In this document: positions 54,218 to 62,403 of the stretch, one piece after another
Numbering within the stretch: the stretch's first letter is position 1
How the letters are laid out: each line of letters starts with the position of its first letter
Notes under the pieces: generated by a model
What the model saw: the letters and a program-made list of their open reading frames with translations, nothing else
Told to the model about the DNA's origin: nothing
Databases searched by the model: none
From: Mycolicibacterium austroafricanum
GTDB lineage: Bacteria > Actinomycetota > Actinomycetes > Mycobacteriales > Mycobacteriaceae
NCBI RefSeq assembly: GCF_902705885.1
Contig: NZ_CACSIP010000022.1
Coordinates: 22,871 to 86,870 of the forward strand
Length of the DNA stretch: 64,000 nucleotides
Reading direction: 5' to 3'
Translations under genes and position numbers: made by a program

Positions 54218-55498
54218 GTGGGCCTGTGTGCTCGTGTCGCCTCACGGGGCCTGCTCTTGGTCGCCTTCATCGTGTTGGCTGCGTTCCTGGGCGCCGGCGT
54301 CGCCGCGGCCCAGGACGCCGAGACCGCTCCGGTCGCAGGACGACTCGTCGACGCGGGCGAACCGGTGGCCGGAGCGGTGGTGCGGATCATCGACGAGGCC
54401 GGCGAGGAAGCCGACACCGCCACCTCCGACGACAGCGGACGCTGGAGTGTCGAACTCCCGGTCGGCACCTACACCTTCGAGGTCGACCCCGAGAGCCTCC
54501 CGGACGGGGTGAGCGTGCAGAGCGCAGTGACCCGCGACGTCATCGCGGGTCGCACGAACACCGTGGTGTTCATCTTCGGCGAGGTCCGCACCTCGATGGA
54601 GACACCGCTGTACGAACGCGTCATCCGACTCACGATCGACGGCCTGCGATTCGGTCTGGTCATCGCCGTCGCCGCCATCGGGCTGAGTCTGATCTTCGGC
54701 ACCACCGGTCTGACGAACTTCGCCCATGGAGAGCTCGTCACCCTGGGGGCGGTGTTCACTTGGATGTTCAACGTCACCTTCGGCGTTCCGCTGGTCGGTG
54801 CCGCGGTGCTGGGCATCATCGCCGGTATCGGCGTGGGATGGCTGAACAACGCCGGCATCTGGCATCCGCTGAGACGGCGACGGGTGGGCCTGATCCCGCA
54901 GCTGGTCGTTTCCATCGGGCTGGCCATCACGCTCCGTTATCTAGTGCTGGCGCTGTTCTCCGACCGAACCCAGGCCTTCGCCGAATCCACCGTCAGCGCT
55001 CAGCGTCAGTGGGGCCCGATCGCGATCACCGACACCAACCTGCTCACGATGGCGATCAGTGTGGTGGTCCTGATCGCTGTCGCGGTGATGCTGCAGAAGA
55101 CCCCGATCGGCAAGGCGATGCGGGCGGTGGCGGACAACAAAGACCTGGCCTCGGCGTCCGGGATCAACGTCGAACGGGTGATCGTGTTCGTGTGGTGCCT
55201 GGGCGGTGGTCTGGCGGCGCTCGGCGGGATCCTGCTCGCACTCTCAGAGCTCGGTGGCCGGGCCCAGTGGGAGATGGGATTCAAGCTGCTGTTGCTGATG
55301 TTCGCCGGCATCATCCTCGGCGGCCTCGGCACCGCTTATGGCGCGCTGCTGGGGTGCCTCATCGTGGGTCTGTTGGTGCAGCTGTCCACCCTGGTGATCA
55401 ACCCCGACCTCAAGTACGTCGGCGGCCTGCTCATCCTCATCCTCATCCTCGTCGCACGGCCGCAGGGCATCCTGGGCTCGCGGGAAAGGATCGGGTGA
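54218..55498 (+). CDS. livH: LivH-type permease with N-terminal exported beta-sandwich domain
   Basis: 426 residues, where LivH alone is about 290-310. Residues 1-31 are a signal peptide (cleavage near AAAQD); about 35-120 resemble a carboxypeptidase-regulatory or CnaB-like beta sandwich (VAGRLVDAGEPVAGAVVRIID, then DDSGRWSVELPVGTYTFEV); about 130-426 are the LivH membrane domain with IGLSLIFGTTGLTNFAHGE and the EAA-like ASASGINVERVI loop. The extra domain should face outward. GTG start has GGAGGAG 8 nt upstream. First gene of the livHMGF cassette. Confidence 0.88.
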   Translation: MGLCARVASRGLLLVAFIVLAAFLGAGVAAAQDAETAPVAGRLVDAGEPVAGAVVRIIDEAGEEADTATSDDSGRWSVELPVGTYTFEVDPESLPDGVSVQSAVTRDVIAGRTNTVVFIFGEVRTSMETPLYERVIRLTIDGLRFGLVIAVAAIGLSLIFGTTGLTNFAHGELVTLGAVFTWMFNVTFGVPLVGAAVLGIIAGIGVGWLNNAGIWHPLRRRRVGLIPQLVVSIGLAITLRYLVLALFSDRTQAFAESTVSAQRQWGPIAITDTNLLTMAISVVVLIAVAVMLQKTPIGKAMRAVADNKDLASASGINVERVIVFVWCLGGGLAALGGILLALSELGGRAQWEMGFKLLLLMFAGIILGGLGTAYGALLGCLIVGLLVQLSTLVINPDLKYVGGLLILILILVARPQGILGSRERIG

Positions 55499-55501
55499 GC
55501 C

Positions 55502-56494
55502 GTGGATCTCGTCTCCGCCCTTCAGGCATCGTTTGCGCAGCTGATCGGCCCGTCGGCGATCTTCTACGCGCTGCTTGCCATCGGCCTGAACCTGCACTTC
55601 GGCTACACCGGACTGCTGAACTTCGGACAGATCGGATTCGCCCTGCTCGGCGGCTACGGCGTCGGCATCATGACCGTCACCTACCAGCAGCCCCTCTGGG
55701 TCGGGATCCTCGTCGGGCTGTTGGCGGCCGGGGCCCTGGCGATCGTCCTGGGCATTCCGACGCTGCGCCTGCGCGCCGACTATCTGGCGATCGCGACCAT
55801 CGCCGCCGCGGAAGTGCTGCGGTTGATATTCCGGTCGACGGCGTCGGACTCGGTGACCGGGTCGACGAACGGACTGTACGGATTCGCCGGCCCGTTCACC
55901 CGGTTCAGCCCGTTCGATTCCAGCAAGCAGTACTCGATCCTCGGTGTGAACTTCGTCGGTGACGACGTCTGGGCGATGCTGGTGGGCTGGACGCTGGTGC
56001 TGGTGCTGTGCTTCTTCGTCTACCTGCTCTCCCACAGCCCGTGGGGCCGGGTGCTGCGGGCCATCCGCGAGGACGAGGACGCCGCCCGGGCCCTGGGCAA
56101 GAACGTGTTCGTCTACAAGCTGCAGGCCCTGGTTCTCGGCGGCGTGATCGGCGGCATGGGCGGCGTCTTCAACGCGCTGCAGACCAAGTCGATCCACCCC
56201 GACTTCTACTCCACCGCACAGACTTTCTACGCGTTCGGGGCGTTGCTGCTCGGCGGCGCCGCGACCGTGTTCGGCCCGGTGGTGGGCGCGATGCTGTTCT
56301 GGTTCCTGCTCGCGGTGCCGGATGCGGCGCTGCGCCAAGCCATTGCGGGCCCCGACCCGCTGCTGCCCTTGACCGATGCGCAGGTCGGCGCCACCAGGTT
56401 CATCCTGCTGGGGATCCTGATCGCGGTGCTGATGGTGTTCCGGCCCCAGGGGCTGCTGGGACGAAAACGGGAGTTGCAGTTCGATGGCCGATGA
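55502..56494 (+). CDS. livM: LivM-type permease
   Basis: 330 residues, about eight to ten membrane segments. GYTGLLNFGQIGFALLGGYG near 38 is the LivM signature; REDEDAARALGKNVFVYK near 190 is the coupling loop for the ATPases. Starts at GTG 55502, 3 nt after the livH stop, and overlaps livG by 11 nt. Confidence 0.94.
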   Translation: MDLVSALQASFAQLIGPSAIFYALLAIGLNLHFGYTGLLNFGQIGFALLGGYGVGIMTVTYQQPLWVGILVGLLAAGALAIVLGIPTLRLRADYLAIATIAAAEVLRLIFRSTASDSVTGSTNGLYGFAGPFTRFSPFDSSKQYSILGVNFVGDDVWAMLVGWTLVLVLCFFVYLLSHSPWGRVLRAIREDEDAARALGKNVFVYKLQALVLGGVIGGMGGVFNALQTKSIHPDFYSTAQTFYAFGALLLGGAATVFGPVVGAMLFWFLLAVPDAALRQAIAGPDPLLPLTDAQVGATRFILLGILIAVLMVFRPQGLLGRKRELQFDGR

Positions 56495-57440
56495 CTCACC
56501 TGTGCCTGCCGCCGATCGCGCTACCCTGTTCGCCGCGACCCCGGCCGAACCGGGATCGCCGAAACCCGACCCGATCCTGGTGGTGGACGGCGTCTCCCGA
56601 TCCTTCGGCGGCCTCAAAGCCGTCGATGTCGATCATCTGGAGGTGCAGCGCGGTGCCATCACCGGGCTGATCGGGCCGAACGGGGCGGGCAAGACGACGC
56701 TGTTCAACCTGCTCACCGGTTTCGACCGGCCCGACACCGGCAGCTGGAAGATCGACGGGGAGAACCTCGGGAGGATGCACCCCCACCAGGTGGCGCGCCG
56801 CGGGGTGGTGCGGACCTTCCAGTTGACCAAGGCGCTGGCGCGGATGTCGGTGCTCGACAACGTCAGGCTCGGTGCGCAACACCAGGTCGGCGAGCGCATC
56901 CTGTCCTCGCTGCTGCCGATGGTCTGGCGTGGCCAGGAGGCGCAGATCACCGAACGTGCGCACGAGATGTTGCACCGGTTCAAGCTGGAGACGAAGGCCG
57001 AAGACATGGCCGGCTCGTTGTCGGGCGGACAGCGAAAGCTGCTGGAGATGGCGCGGGCTCTGATGAGCGACCCCAAGGTCGTCATGCTCGACGAACCCAT
57101 GGCCGGGGTCAACCCGGTGCTGACCCAGAGCCTGCTCGCGCATGTGAAATCCCTTCGCGAGGAGGGCATGACGGTGATCTTCGTCGAACACGACATGGAC
57201 GTGATCCGTGATATCAGTGACTGGGTGGTGGTGATGGCCCAGGGCTCGATCATCGCCGAGTCACCACCAGATGCGCTGGCCGACAACCCCGCAGTGGTCG
57301 ACGCTTATCTCGGTAGCCACCACGATCAGGCCCTCGAGTTCGACGAGCACGGCAACCCCGTCGGCGCGACCGCGGAGTTGGCACAACACATCGAGCAGGC
57401 GGTCATGGCCGAAGTCGACAACGACGGTGAGAAGCGATGA
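56484..57440 (+). CDS. livG: LivG-type ATP-binding protein
   Basis: 318 residues. Walker A GPNGAGKTT near 70, signature SGGQRKLLEMARAL near 177, Walker B VVMLDEP near 200, switch histidine in FVEHDMDVI near 235. An N-terminal stretch (about 1-30) and a C-terminal tail (about 285-318) exceed the usual 255-residue LivG. ATPase of the branched-chain-type importer; overlaps livF by ATGA. Confidence 0.94.
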   Translation: MADDSPVPAADRATLFAATPAEPGSPKPDPILVVDGVSRSFGGLKAVDVDHLEVQRGAITGLIGPNGAGKTTLFNLLTGFDRPDTGSWKIDGENLGRMHPHQVARRGVVRTFQLTKALARMSVLDNVRLGAQHQVGERILSSLLPMVWRGQEAQITERAHEMLHRFKLETKAEDMAGSLSGGQRKLLEMARALMSDPKVVMLDEPMAGVNPVLTQSLLAHVKSLREEGMTVIFVEHDMDVIRDISDWVVVMAQGSIIAESPPDALADNPAVVDAYLGSHHDQALEFDEHGNPVGATAELAQHIEQAVMAEVDNDGEKR

Positions 57441-58249
57441 GCGAGGCAGCGGACCGACCCACCGAGTTGTCGCCGGCCGAACTTGCAGCCACGCCCGAGG
57501 AGCACGCACATCTGGCGGAGGGTTCGCTGCTGCAGGCCGACAATCTGGTGGCTGGTTACGTTCCCGAGGTCGACATCCTGCGGGGCTGCGACTTCTTTCT
57601 GCGCGACGGCGAGATCGTCGGCATCATCGGTCCCAACGGCGCGGGCAAGTCCACGCTGCTGAAGACGTTGTTCGGTCTCATCCCGGTGCGGTCGGGGTCG
57701 GTGACCCTGCGTGGCGACAACATCACCTCGGCCCCCGCCCACGTGCTGGTGACCAAAGGTCTCGGTTACGTGCCCCAGAACCGGAACGTGTTCCCCTCGT
57801 TGACAATCGAGGAGAACATGGAGATGGGGATCTATCTGCGCCGGTCGAAGTTCGTCGAACGGTTCGAGGTGGTCGCCGAGCTGTTCCCGCTGCTGGGGCA
57901 GCGGCGCAAGGTGAAGGCCGGCGCATTGTCAGGCGGTGAGCGCCAGATGGTCGCGATCGGCCGGGCATTGATGATGGAGCCCTCGGTGTTGCTGCTGGAC
58001 GAGCCGTCGGCGGGGTTGTCACCGATGTTTCAGGACGAAGTGTTCATCCGCTGCAAGCAGATCAACGCCGCCGGCGTCTCGATCATCATGGTCGAGCAGA
58101 ACGCGCGGCGCTGTCTGCAGATCTGCGACCGCGGGTACGTGCTGGACCAGGGCACCAACGCTTACACCGACACCGGCAGCAACCTGATGAACGATCCCAA
58201 GGTGATCGAGCTCTACCTGGGCACCCTGGCCGGCAACCGCGAGACCTGA
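57437..58249 (+). CDS. livF: LivF-type ATP-binding protein
   Basis: 270 residues. Walker A GPNGAGKST near 68, signature SGGERQMVAIGRALM near 168, Walker B VLLLDEPSAG near 187, switch histidine position reads MVEQNAR (glutamine in place of histidine), as usual in LivF. The N-terminal 30 residues (SEAADRPTELSPAELAATPEEHAHL) are an extra acidic extension. Last of the four cassette genes. Confidence 0.94.
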   Translation: MSEAADRPTELSPAELAATPEEHAHLAEGSLLQADNLVAGYVPEVDILRGCDFFLRDGEIVGIIGPNGAGKSTLLKTLFGLIPVRSGSVTLRGDNITSAPAHVLVTKGLGYVPQNRNVFPSLTIEENMEMGIYLRRSKFVERFEVVAELFPLLGQRRKVKAGALSGGERQMVAIGRALMMEPSVLLLDEPSAGLSPMFQDEVFIRCKQINAAGVSIIMVEQNARRCLQICDRGYVLDQGTNAYTDTGSNLMNDPKVIELYLGTLAGNRET

Positions 58250-58273
58250 CTCGGGCTGCCGGCCCAGGGGCGT

Positions 58274-59611
58274 TCAGGACTCGTTGACGATGATGTAGTC
58301 GTTGGTCTGCAGCGTGTTGTCCGGGCCGAACTCCAGGCTGCCGTACGAGCCGACGGACGGTTCCCCCGCGGGACCGAACGCCAGTTCGCCTGTCACACCG
58401 TCGTAGTCGATGTCCTCACCGGCGACGATCAGATCCCGGCACTGGACGAAGGTGGTGCACTTGGTGCCGTCCCGCGTGACGCCGATGATGTTGGCCGCGA
58501 TGTCGACCCCGGCCGTGGATCCAGCCTGTTCGGCGGCCAGCGCGGTGATCACCACCGCGTCGTAGGACTCACCGGCGTAGTTGAAGTCGATCAGCGCGGG
58601 ATCGGCTGCCTTGAGCCGGTTCTCGAAATCGGGACCGACGTCGGTCAGCGGTGTCGTGCCCTTCATGCCGGCGAGCAGGCCGGGCGCGACACCCTCACCG
58701 AGGGCGTTGCCCATGTTGCCGTCGGTGCCGTACACCAGCATTCCGTCCGACGGTCCGATGCCGACCTCGTGCATCCGGCTCAGGATCTTGGCGCTCTCCT
58801 CGAAGCCGATCACCGCCACCGCGTCGGGACTGAACTCGTTGGCCTGGTCGACCTCGGCGTTGAAGGACTGGGCGTTGGGGTCGTAGACGATCGTCTTGAT
58901 CTGGTCCGAGGGAATGCCCGCGGCCTCGAGATCCTCGACCGTGTTGGCGGCCAGTCCGGTGCCGTACGGATCGTTGAGGGCCATGATCACCACCCGCTGG
59001 GCCCCGTCCTGGGTGATCAGCTGCGACAGTGCCTGCGCCTGCAGCACATCGGTCGGGGCGGTGCGGAAGTACATGCCCTTGTCGGGATAGCAGACGAACT
59101 GGTCGGAGGTGTTGGCCGGCGAGAACTGCACCACACCGGCGCTGGAGATCTTGTCGATCACCTTCAGCGACACCGCGGACGACGCCGCACCGATGATGGC
59201 GCTGACCCCATCAGCGAGTTGGCGGTCCACGGTGACGTTGGCGGTGTCGGTGGTGGTGTCCCCGGAGTCTCCGGTGATCAGCTGCACCGGCTGGTCGAGC
59301 ACCCCGCCGGCGTCGTTGATCTCGGTGACGGCGACCTGGACACCCGCCACTTCGGGCGGGCCGAGGAACGCCAGGGTTCCGGTCTCCGGCAGCAGGGTGC
59401 CGATCTTCAGCGGCGTGGTGACCGGCGCCGCTCCCGGAGTGGCCTGAGGGGGCTCGCAGTCGGTGGAGACGACCTCGGCGGTTTCCTCGGTCGTCGCCTC
59501 TTCGCCGCCGGCAGCCGAGGTGTCCTCCCCCGAATCGCTCGAGCAGGCGGTCAACGCGAGAGACGCGATTCCCACGATGGCGAACGCGCGAGCGAGAGTT
59601 CGATGTGTCAT
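58274..59611 (-). CDS. ABC transporter substrate-binding lipoprotein, branched-chain amino acid type
   Basis: 445 residues. A clear lipoprotein signal: hydrophobic stretch and lipobox LTAC at about 20-23, then a low-complexity acidic linker (about 24-50) and a type I periplasmic-binding fold (LKIGTLLPETGTLAFLGPPEVAG near 69, IIGAASSAVSLKVID near 138). Convergent with livF, 24 nt apart. AGGAGC stands before the ATG. It is the better lipoprotein of the two flanking binding proteins and the more likely main partner of LivHMGF, which is inference. Confidence 0.92.
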   Translation of the reverse strand: MTHRTLARAFAIVGIASLALTACSSDSGEDTSAAGGEEATTEETAEVVSTDCEPPQATPGAAPVTTPLKIGTLLPETGTLAFLGPPEVAGVQVAVTEINDAGGVLDQPVQLITGDSGDTTTDTANVTVDRQLADGVSAIIGAASSAVSLKVIDKISSAGVVQFSPANTSDQFVCYPDKGMYFRTAPTDVLQAQALSQLITQDGAQRVVIMALNDPYGTGLAANTVEDLEAAGIPSDQIKTIVYDPNAQSFNAEVDQANEFSPDAVAVIGFEESAKILSRMHEVGIGPSDGMLVYGTDGNMGNALGEGVAPGLLAGMKGTTPLTDVGPDFENRLKAADPALIDFNYAGESYDAVVITALAAEQAGSTAGVDIAANIIGVTRDGTKCTTFVQCRDLIVAGEDIDYDGVTGELAFGPAGEPSVGSYGSLEFGPDNTLQTNDYIIVNES

Positions 59612-59777
59612 CGAGAAGCTCCTGAATATGTCATTGCCGACTGTTGCCAGCGCCTGCGAGGCGCTGGGACGACGCTATCGGCTGCCGGCGGGACGCGAGA
59701 TCCCTGGAAGGCCTCGTGACCAATCTGTGACCTCACGGAGAACAAGTTAACGTCCCCGTAGTAACAGCGGGTGAATT

Positions 59778-60398
59778 TCAGGGCGACTCGGGTTCCAGCG
59801 TCTCCAGAACCACCTCTGCCACCCGCTTCATCGTGGTGCGCCGATCCATCGCGGCGCGCTGGATCCACTTGAATGCCTCGGGCTCGGTCATCGCCTGTTT
59901 GGCCTGTAGCAGGCCTTTGGCGCGCTCAACCAGTTTTCGCGTCTCCAGACGGTCGGACAGGTTCGCGACTTCCTTCTCCAACTCGGCGATCTCGCCGAAT
60001 CGGCTGACGGCCACCTCGATGGCCGGAATCAGGTCGGAGATGTTGAACGGCTTGACCAGGTAGGCCATCGCACCGGCGTCGCGGGCGCGCTCGACGAGCT
60101 CGCGCTGGCTGAAGGCCGTGAGGATCACGATCGGGGCGATCCGCTTGGCAGCGATCTCGGAAGCAGCGTCGATACCGTCGCGCCGCGGCATCTTGACGTC
60201 CATGATCACGAGGTCGGGTCGCAGCGACTCGGCCAGGTCCACAGCCTCCTGCCCGTCGCCGGCCTCACCGACGATCTCGTAGCCCTCGTCGCGCAGCATC
60301 TCGGCCAAATCCATCCGGATGAGAGCCTCGTCCTCGGCGACAAGCACTCGGTGCGGCGTGACGGCAGGGACAGGTGAGTCCGTCGGTGACCCGGTCAT
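59778..60398 (-). CDS. pdtaR: ANTAR response regulator (PdtaR)
   Basis: 206 residues: a receiver domain (about 15-130; acidic DE pair near 22-23, phospho-acceptor aspartate in VIMDVKMPRRD near 67, threonine in TAFSQ, lysine in VKPF) and an ANTAR RNA-binding domain (about 145-200; KLVERAKGLLQAK, EAFKWIQRAAMDRR) that acts on mRNA hairpins. Corresponds to Rv1626, phosphorylated by the kinase PdtaS, whose gene is not in this window. ATG 60398 matches the family start MTG; an ATG three codons upstream is possible. Confidence 0.94.
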   Translation of the reverse strand: MTGSPTDSPVPAVTPHRVLVAEDEALIRMDLAEMLRDEGYEIVGEAGDGQEAVDLAESLRPDLVIMDVKMPRRDGIDAASEIAAKRIAPIVILTAFSQRELVERARDAGAMAYLVKPFNISDLIPAIEVAVSRFGEIAELEKEVANLSDRLETRKLVERAKGLLQAKQAMTEPEAFKWIQRAAMDRRTTMKRVAEVVLETLEPESP

Positions 60399-60498
60399 GG
60401 AACTCATTGTGGCCGCCGCGGGCCGGATGGGCGACCGCGGGGCCATCCTCTATGGTGGGAGGCCGCGCGAACTTGCCGTTCCCGGTGAGAGCGCCGAC

Positions 60499-60572
60499 GC
60501 CCTCGTATCCCAACTGGCAGAGGAAACGGATTCAAAACCCGTACAGTGTGAGTTCGAATCTCACCGAGGGCA
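60499..60572 (+). tRNA. tRNA-Leu (CAA), short variable loop
   Basis: 74 nt. Acceptor GCCCTCG/CGAGGGC (7 perfect pairs), T arm GTGAG/CTCAC with a TTCGAAT loop, anticodon arm ACGGA/CCCGT with loop TTCAAAA, so U33 precedes anticodon CAA (reads UUG). A-C mismatch at the top of the anticodon stem. The variable loop is only ACAGT, while bacterial tRNA-Leu normally has a long arm. Discriminator is A; the encoded bases after it are CCG, so CCA is added or trimmed after transcription. Between pdtaR (divergent) and cya. Confidence 0.8.
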
Positions 60573-60606
60573 CCGCAAAACGCACAGCTCAGAGGATGTC
60601 GAGCGA

Positions 60607-60612
60607 TAAGCT
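60607..60612 (+). promoter_or_regulatory. cya -10 box, leaderless layout
   Basis: TAAGCT, 6 nt before GTG 60619. Supports that GTG over the one at 60628. Confidence 0.55.
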
Positions 60613-60618
60613 CCGGCC

Positions 60619-61893
60619 GTGGTCAAGGTGCGACCCGTATGTGTGCCCGACGTGGCGCTGGGCAACGGCGCCTGGTCGCCGAGCCACCACCGCGACGACC
60701 GGGTCGGCCGCCGGCTGCGGGTGCTCAAGATCGCCGGCTGGATCGCGGCGGTGGTCTCGATCGGTTTCGGGGTGTTCCAGCTGGCGTTGGGCGGAGCGCT
60801 GTGGTGGCTGGGCGCCGTCAACCTGCTGTGCGGCCTGGTCTTCCTGGCGATCCCGCGACTGTGCCGCTTCGGCGAGCTGGTCGCACCGCTGACGTTCGTC
60901 GCGTTCGCTTACGTATCGGTCGGGTTCATCTGCTTCACCATCGGGACCGGCTCGGGACTGCAGTTCTACACGCTGGTCGCCGCGGCGCTGGTGGTGCTGA
61001 TCCTCGGGATCGAGCGCATCCTGCTGGCCGCGGTGATCGCGGTCATCGGCGTGGCGATGACGGTCGCTCTCGAGCTGACGGTGCCGCACGACCGGGGCCT
61101 GGGCCCACCCTGGACGTTGACCGCCGGGTTCATCACGGCGGTCGTCACTTCGGCGGTGATGATCATCGCCACCATCTGGTACACGCTGCGCGAGATCGAA
61201 CGGGCGGAAGCGGCGATGGAGGCCGAGTACCAGCGCTCCGAGCAGCTGCTGGCCAACATCCTGCCCGCGTCGATCGCGGCCCGGTTGAAGGATCCGTCGC
61301 GCACCGTCATCGCCGACAAGTACGACGACGCGTCGATCCTGTTCGCCGACATCGCCGGCTACACCAAACGTGCCAGCGACACCGCGCCCGCCGAACTCGT
61401 GCGGTTCCTCGACCGGCTCTACACCGACCTGGACGCGCTCGTCGACCGGCACGGCCTGGAGAAGGTCAAGACCAGCGGCGATTCCTACATGGTGGTCAGC
61501 GGGGTGCCCATCCCCCGCGCCGACCACCTGGAGGCACTGGCATCGCTGGCACTGGACATGGCCCACGCGGTCGCCGACCTCAAGGACTCCGAGGGCCGCG
61601 ACGTGCCGCTGCGCATCGGCATGGCCGCAGGACCCGTCGTCGCGGGCGTCGTCGGAGCCAGGAAATTCTTCTACGACGTCTGGGGCGACGCGGTGAACGT
61701 CGCAGCCCGGATGGAGACCACCGACGTCGAAGGACGAATTCAGGTGCCCGACAACGTGTATGAACGTCTGCACGACTCGTTCATGCTCGAGGAGCGTGGC
61801 CACGTCGACATCAAGGGCAAGGGGATGATGCGCACCTGGTACCTGATCGGTCACCGGGCCGAGGTGGTCACACCTTCCGGTTCTCCGACTTGA
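60619..61893 (+). CDS. cya: membrane adenylate cyclase (Rv1625c type)
   Basis: 424 residues. Six membrane segments (about 35-190), a short coiled-coil signalling helix (about 192-215) and a class III catalytic domain (about 235-420). All catalytic positions are present: metal D244 and D288, purine-binding K284 and D353, N360 and R364, with the same spacing as in Rv1625c, a homodimer resembling mammalian cyclases. Makes cAMP from ATP; the membrane domain may sense a ligand. Convergent with dps, overlapping its stop by 26 nt. Confidence 0.94.
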   Translation: MVKVRPVCVPDVALGNGAWSPSHHRDDRVGRRLRVLKIAGWIAAVVSIGFGVFQLALGGALWWLGAVNLLCGLVFLAIPRLCRFGELVAPLTFVAFAYVSVGFICFTIGTGSGLQFYTLVAAALVVLILGIERILLAAVIAVIGVAMTVALELTVPHDRGLGPPWTLTAGFITAVVTSAVMIIATIWYTLREIERAEAAMEAEYQRSEQLLANILPASIAARLKDPSRTVIADKYDDASILFADIAGYTKRASDTAPAELVRFLDRLYTDLDALVDRHGLEKVKTSGDSYMVVSGVPIPRADHLEALASLALDMAHAVADLKDSEGRDVPLRIGMAAGPVVAGVVGARKFFYDVWGDAVNVAARMETTDVEGRIQVPDNVYERLHDSFMLEERGHVDIKGKGMMRTWYLIGHRAEVVTPSGSPT

Positions 61894-62365
61894 TCAGCCA
61901 CGCCAGCTTCTCCAGACCGTCGATGAGCTGGTGCAGGATGTCCGCGGTGCTCGGATCCTCGGCGTCCACCGTGTCGTGGACCGACCGCAGCGTGTCCACC
62001 GCCGCATAAACGCGTCCGGTGATCAGGTCGACGACCTCGCCGGTGCTCCGTTCGTAGGCGGGGAACTCCGGCAACGACGTGCTCGCCGCCACGGTGTCCG
62101 ACCGTCCGTCCGGTACGGAGTCCAGTGCGCGCATCCGCTCGGCGACGGTGTCGCTGGCTTCACGGGCGAAGTCGACGACCTCGTCGAGCTGGAGGTGCAG
62201 GTCACGGAAGTTGGTGCCGACGACGTTCCAGTGCGCCTGCTTGCCCTGCAGGTGCAGTTCGATCAGGTCGACGAGCACCTGCTGCAGCGCGGCGACAAAT
62301 TCCGGTGAGGCGTGGAAGCCCGAGATCTCGGCCTCTGTCTTACGCATGTTCGTTGTGGTAGCCAT
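61868..62365 (-). CDS. dps: Dps family DNA-binding ferritin
   Basis: 165 residues. Four-helix ferritin fold with the Dps ferroxidase ligands at the dimer interface: HLQGKQAHWNVVGTNF near 40-55 and the LHLQLDEVVDFAREASDTVAERM helix pattern (about 58-80), quoted in part. Stores iron and protects DNA during starvation or peroxide stress. It lacks the long basic tail of the other mycobacterial Dps and is closer to Dps2 (recalled for M. smegmatis). ATG 62365 is chosen over TTG 62371. Confidence 0.9.
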   Translation of the reverse strand: MATTTNMRKTEAEISGFHASPEFVAALQQVLVDLIELHLQGKQAHWNVVGTNFRDLHLQLDEVVDFAREASDTVAERMRALDSVPDGRSDTVAASTSLPEFPAYERSTGEVVDLITGRVYAAVDTLRSVHDTVDAEDPSTADILHQLIDGLEKLAWLIKSENRKV

Positions 62366-62379
62366 ACTCAACCCAACGA

Positions 62380-62385
62380 ACCATA
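62380..62385 (-). promoter_or_regulatory. candidate dps -10 box
   Basis: TATGGT on the coding strand, 14 nt before the ATG; leader about 7-8 nt. The -35 region would lie inside the end of the DUF2339 gene. Confidence 0.4.
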
Positions 62386-62403
62386 ATCTGGAATCGATCC
62401 AAT

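Noticed and set aside
60499..60572. Reading the tRNA as tRNA-Sec (anticodon TCA)
   Set aside because: Standard 5-bp anticodon stem and 7-nt loop place CAA after U33; acceptor and T arms are 7 and 5 bp, not the 8 + 5 pattern expected of Sec.
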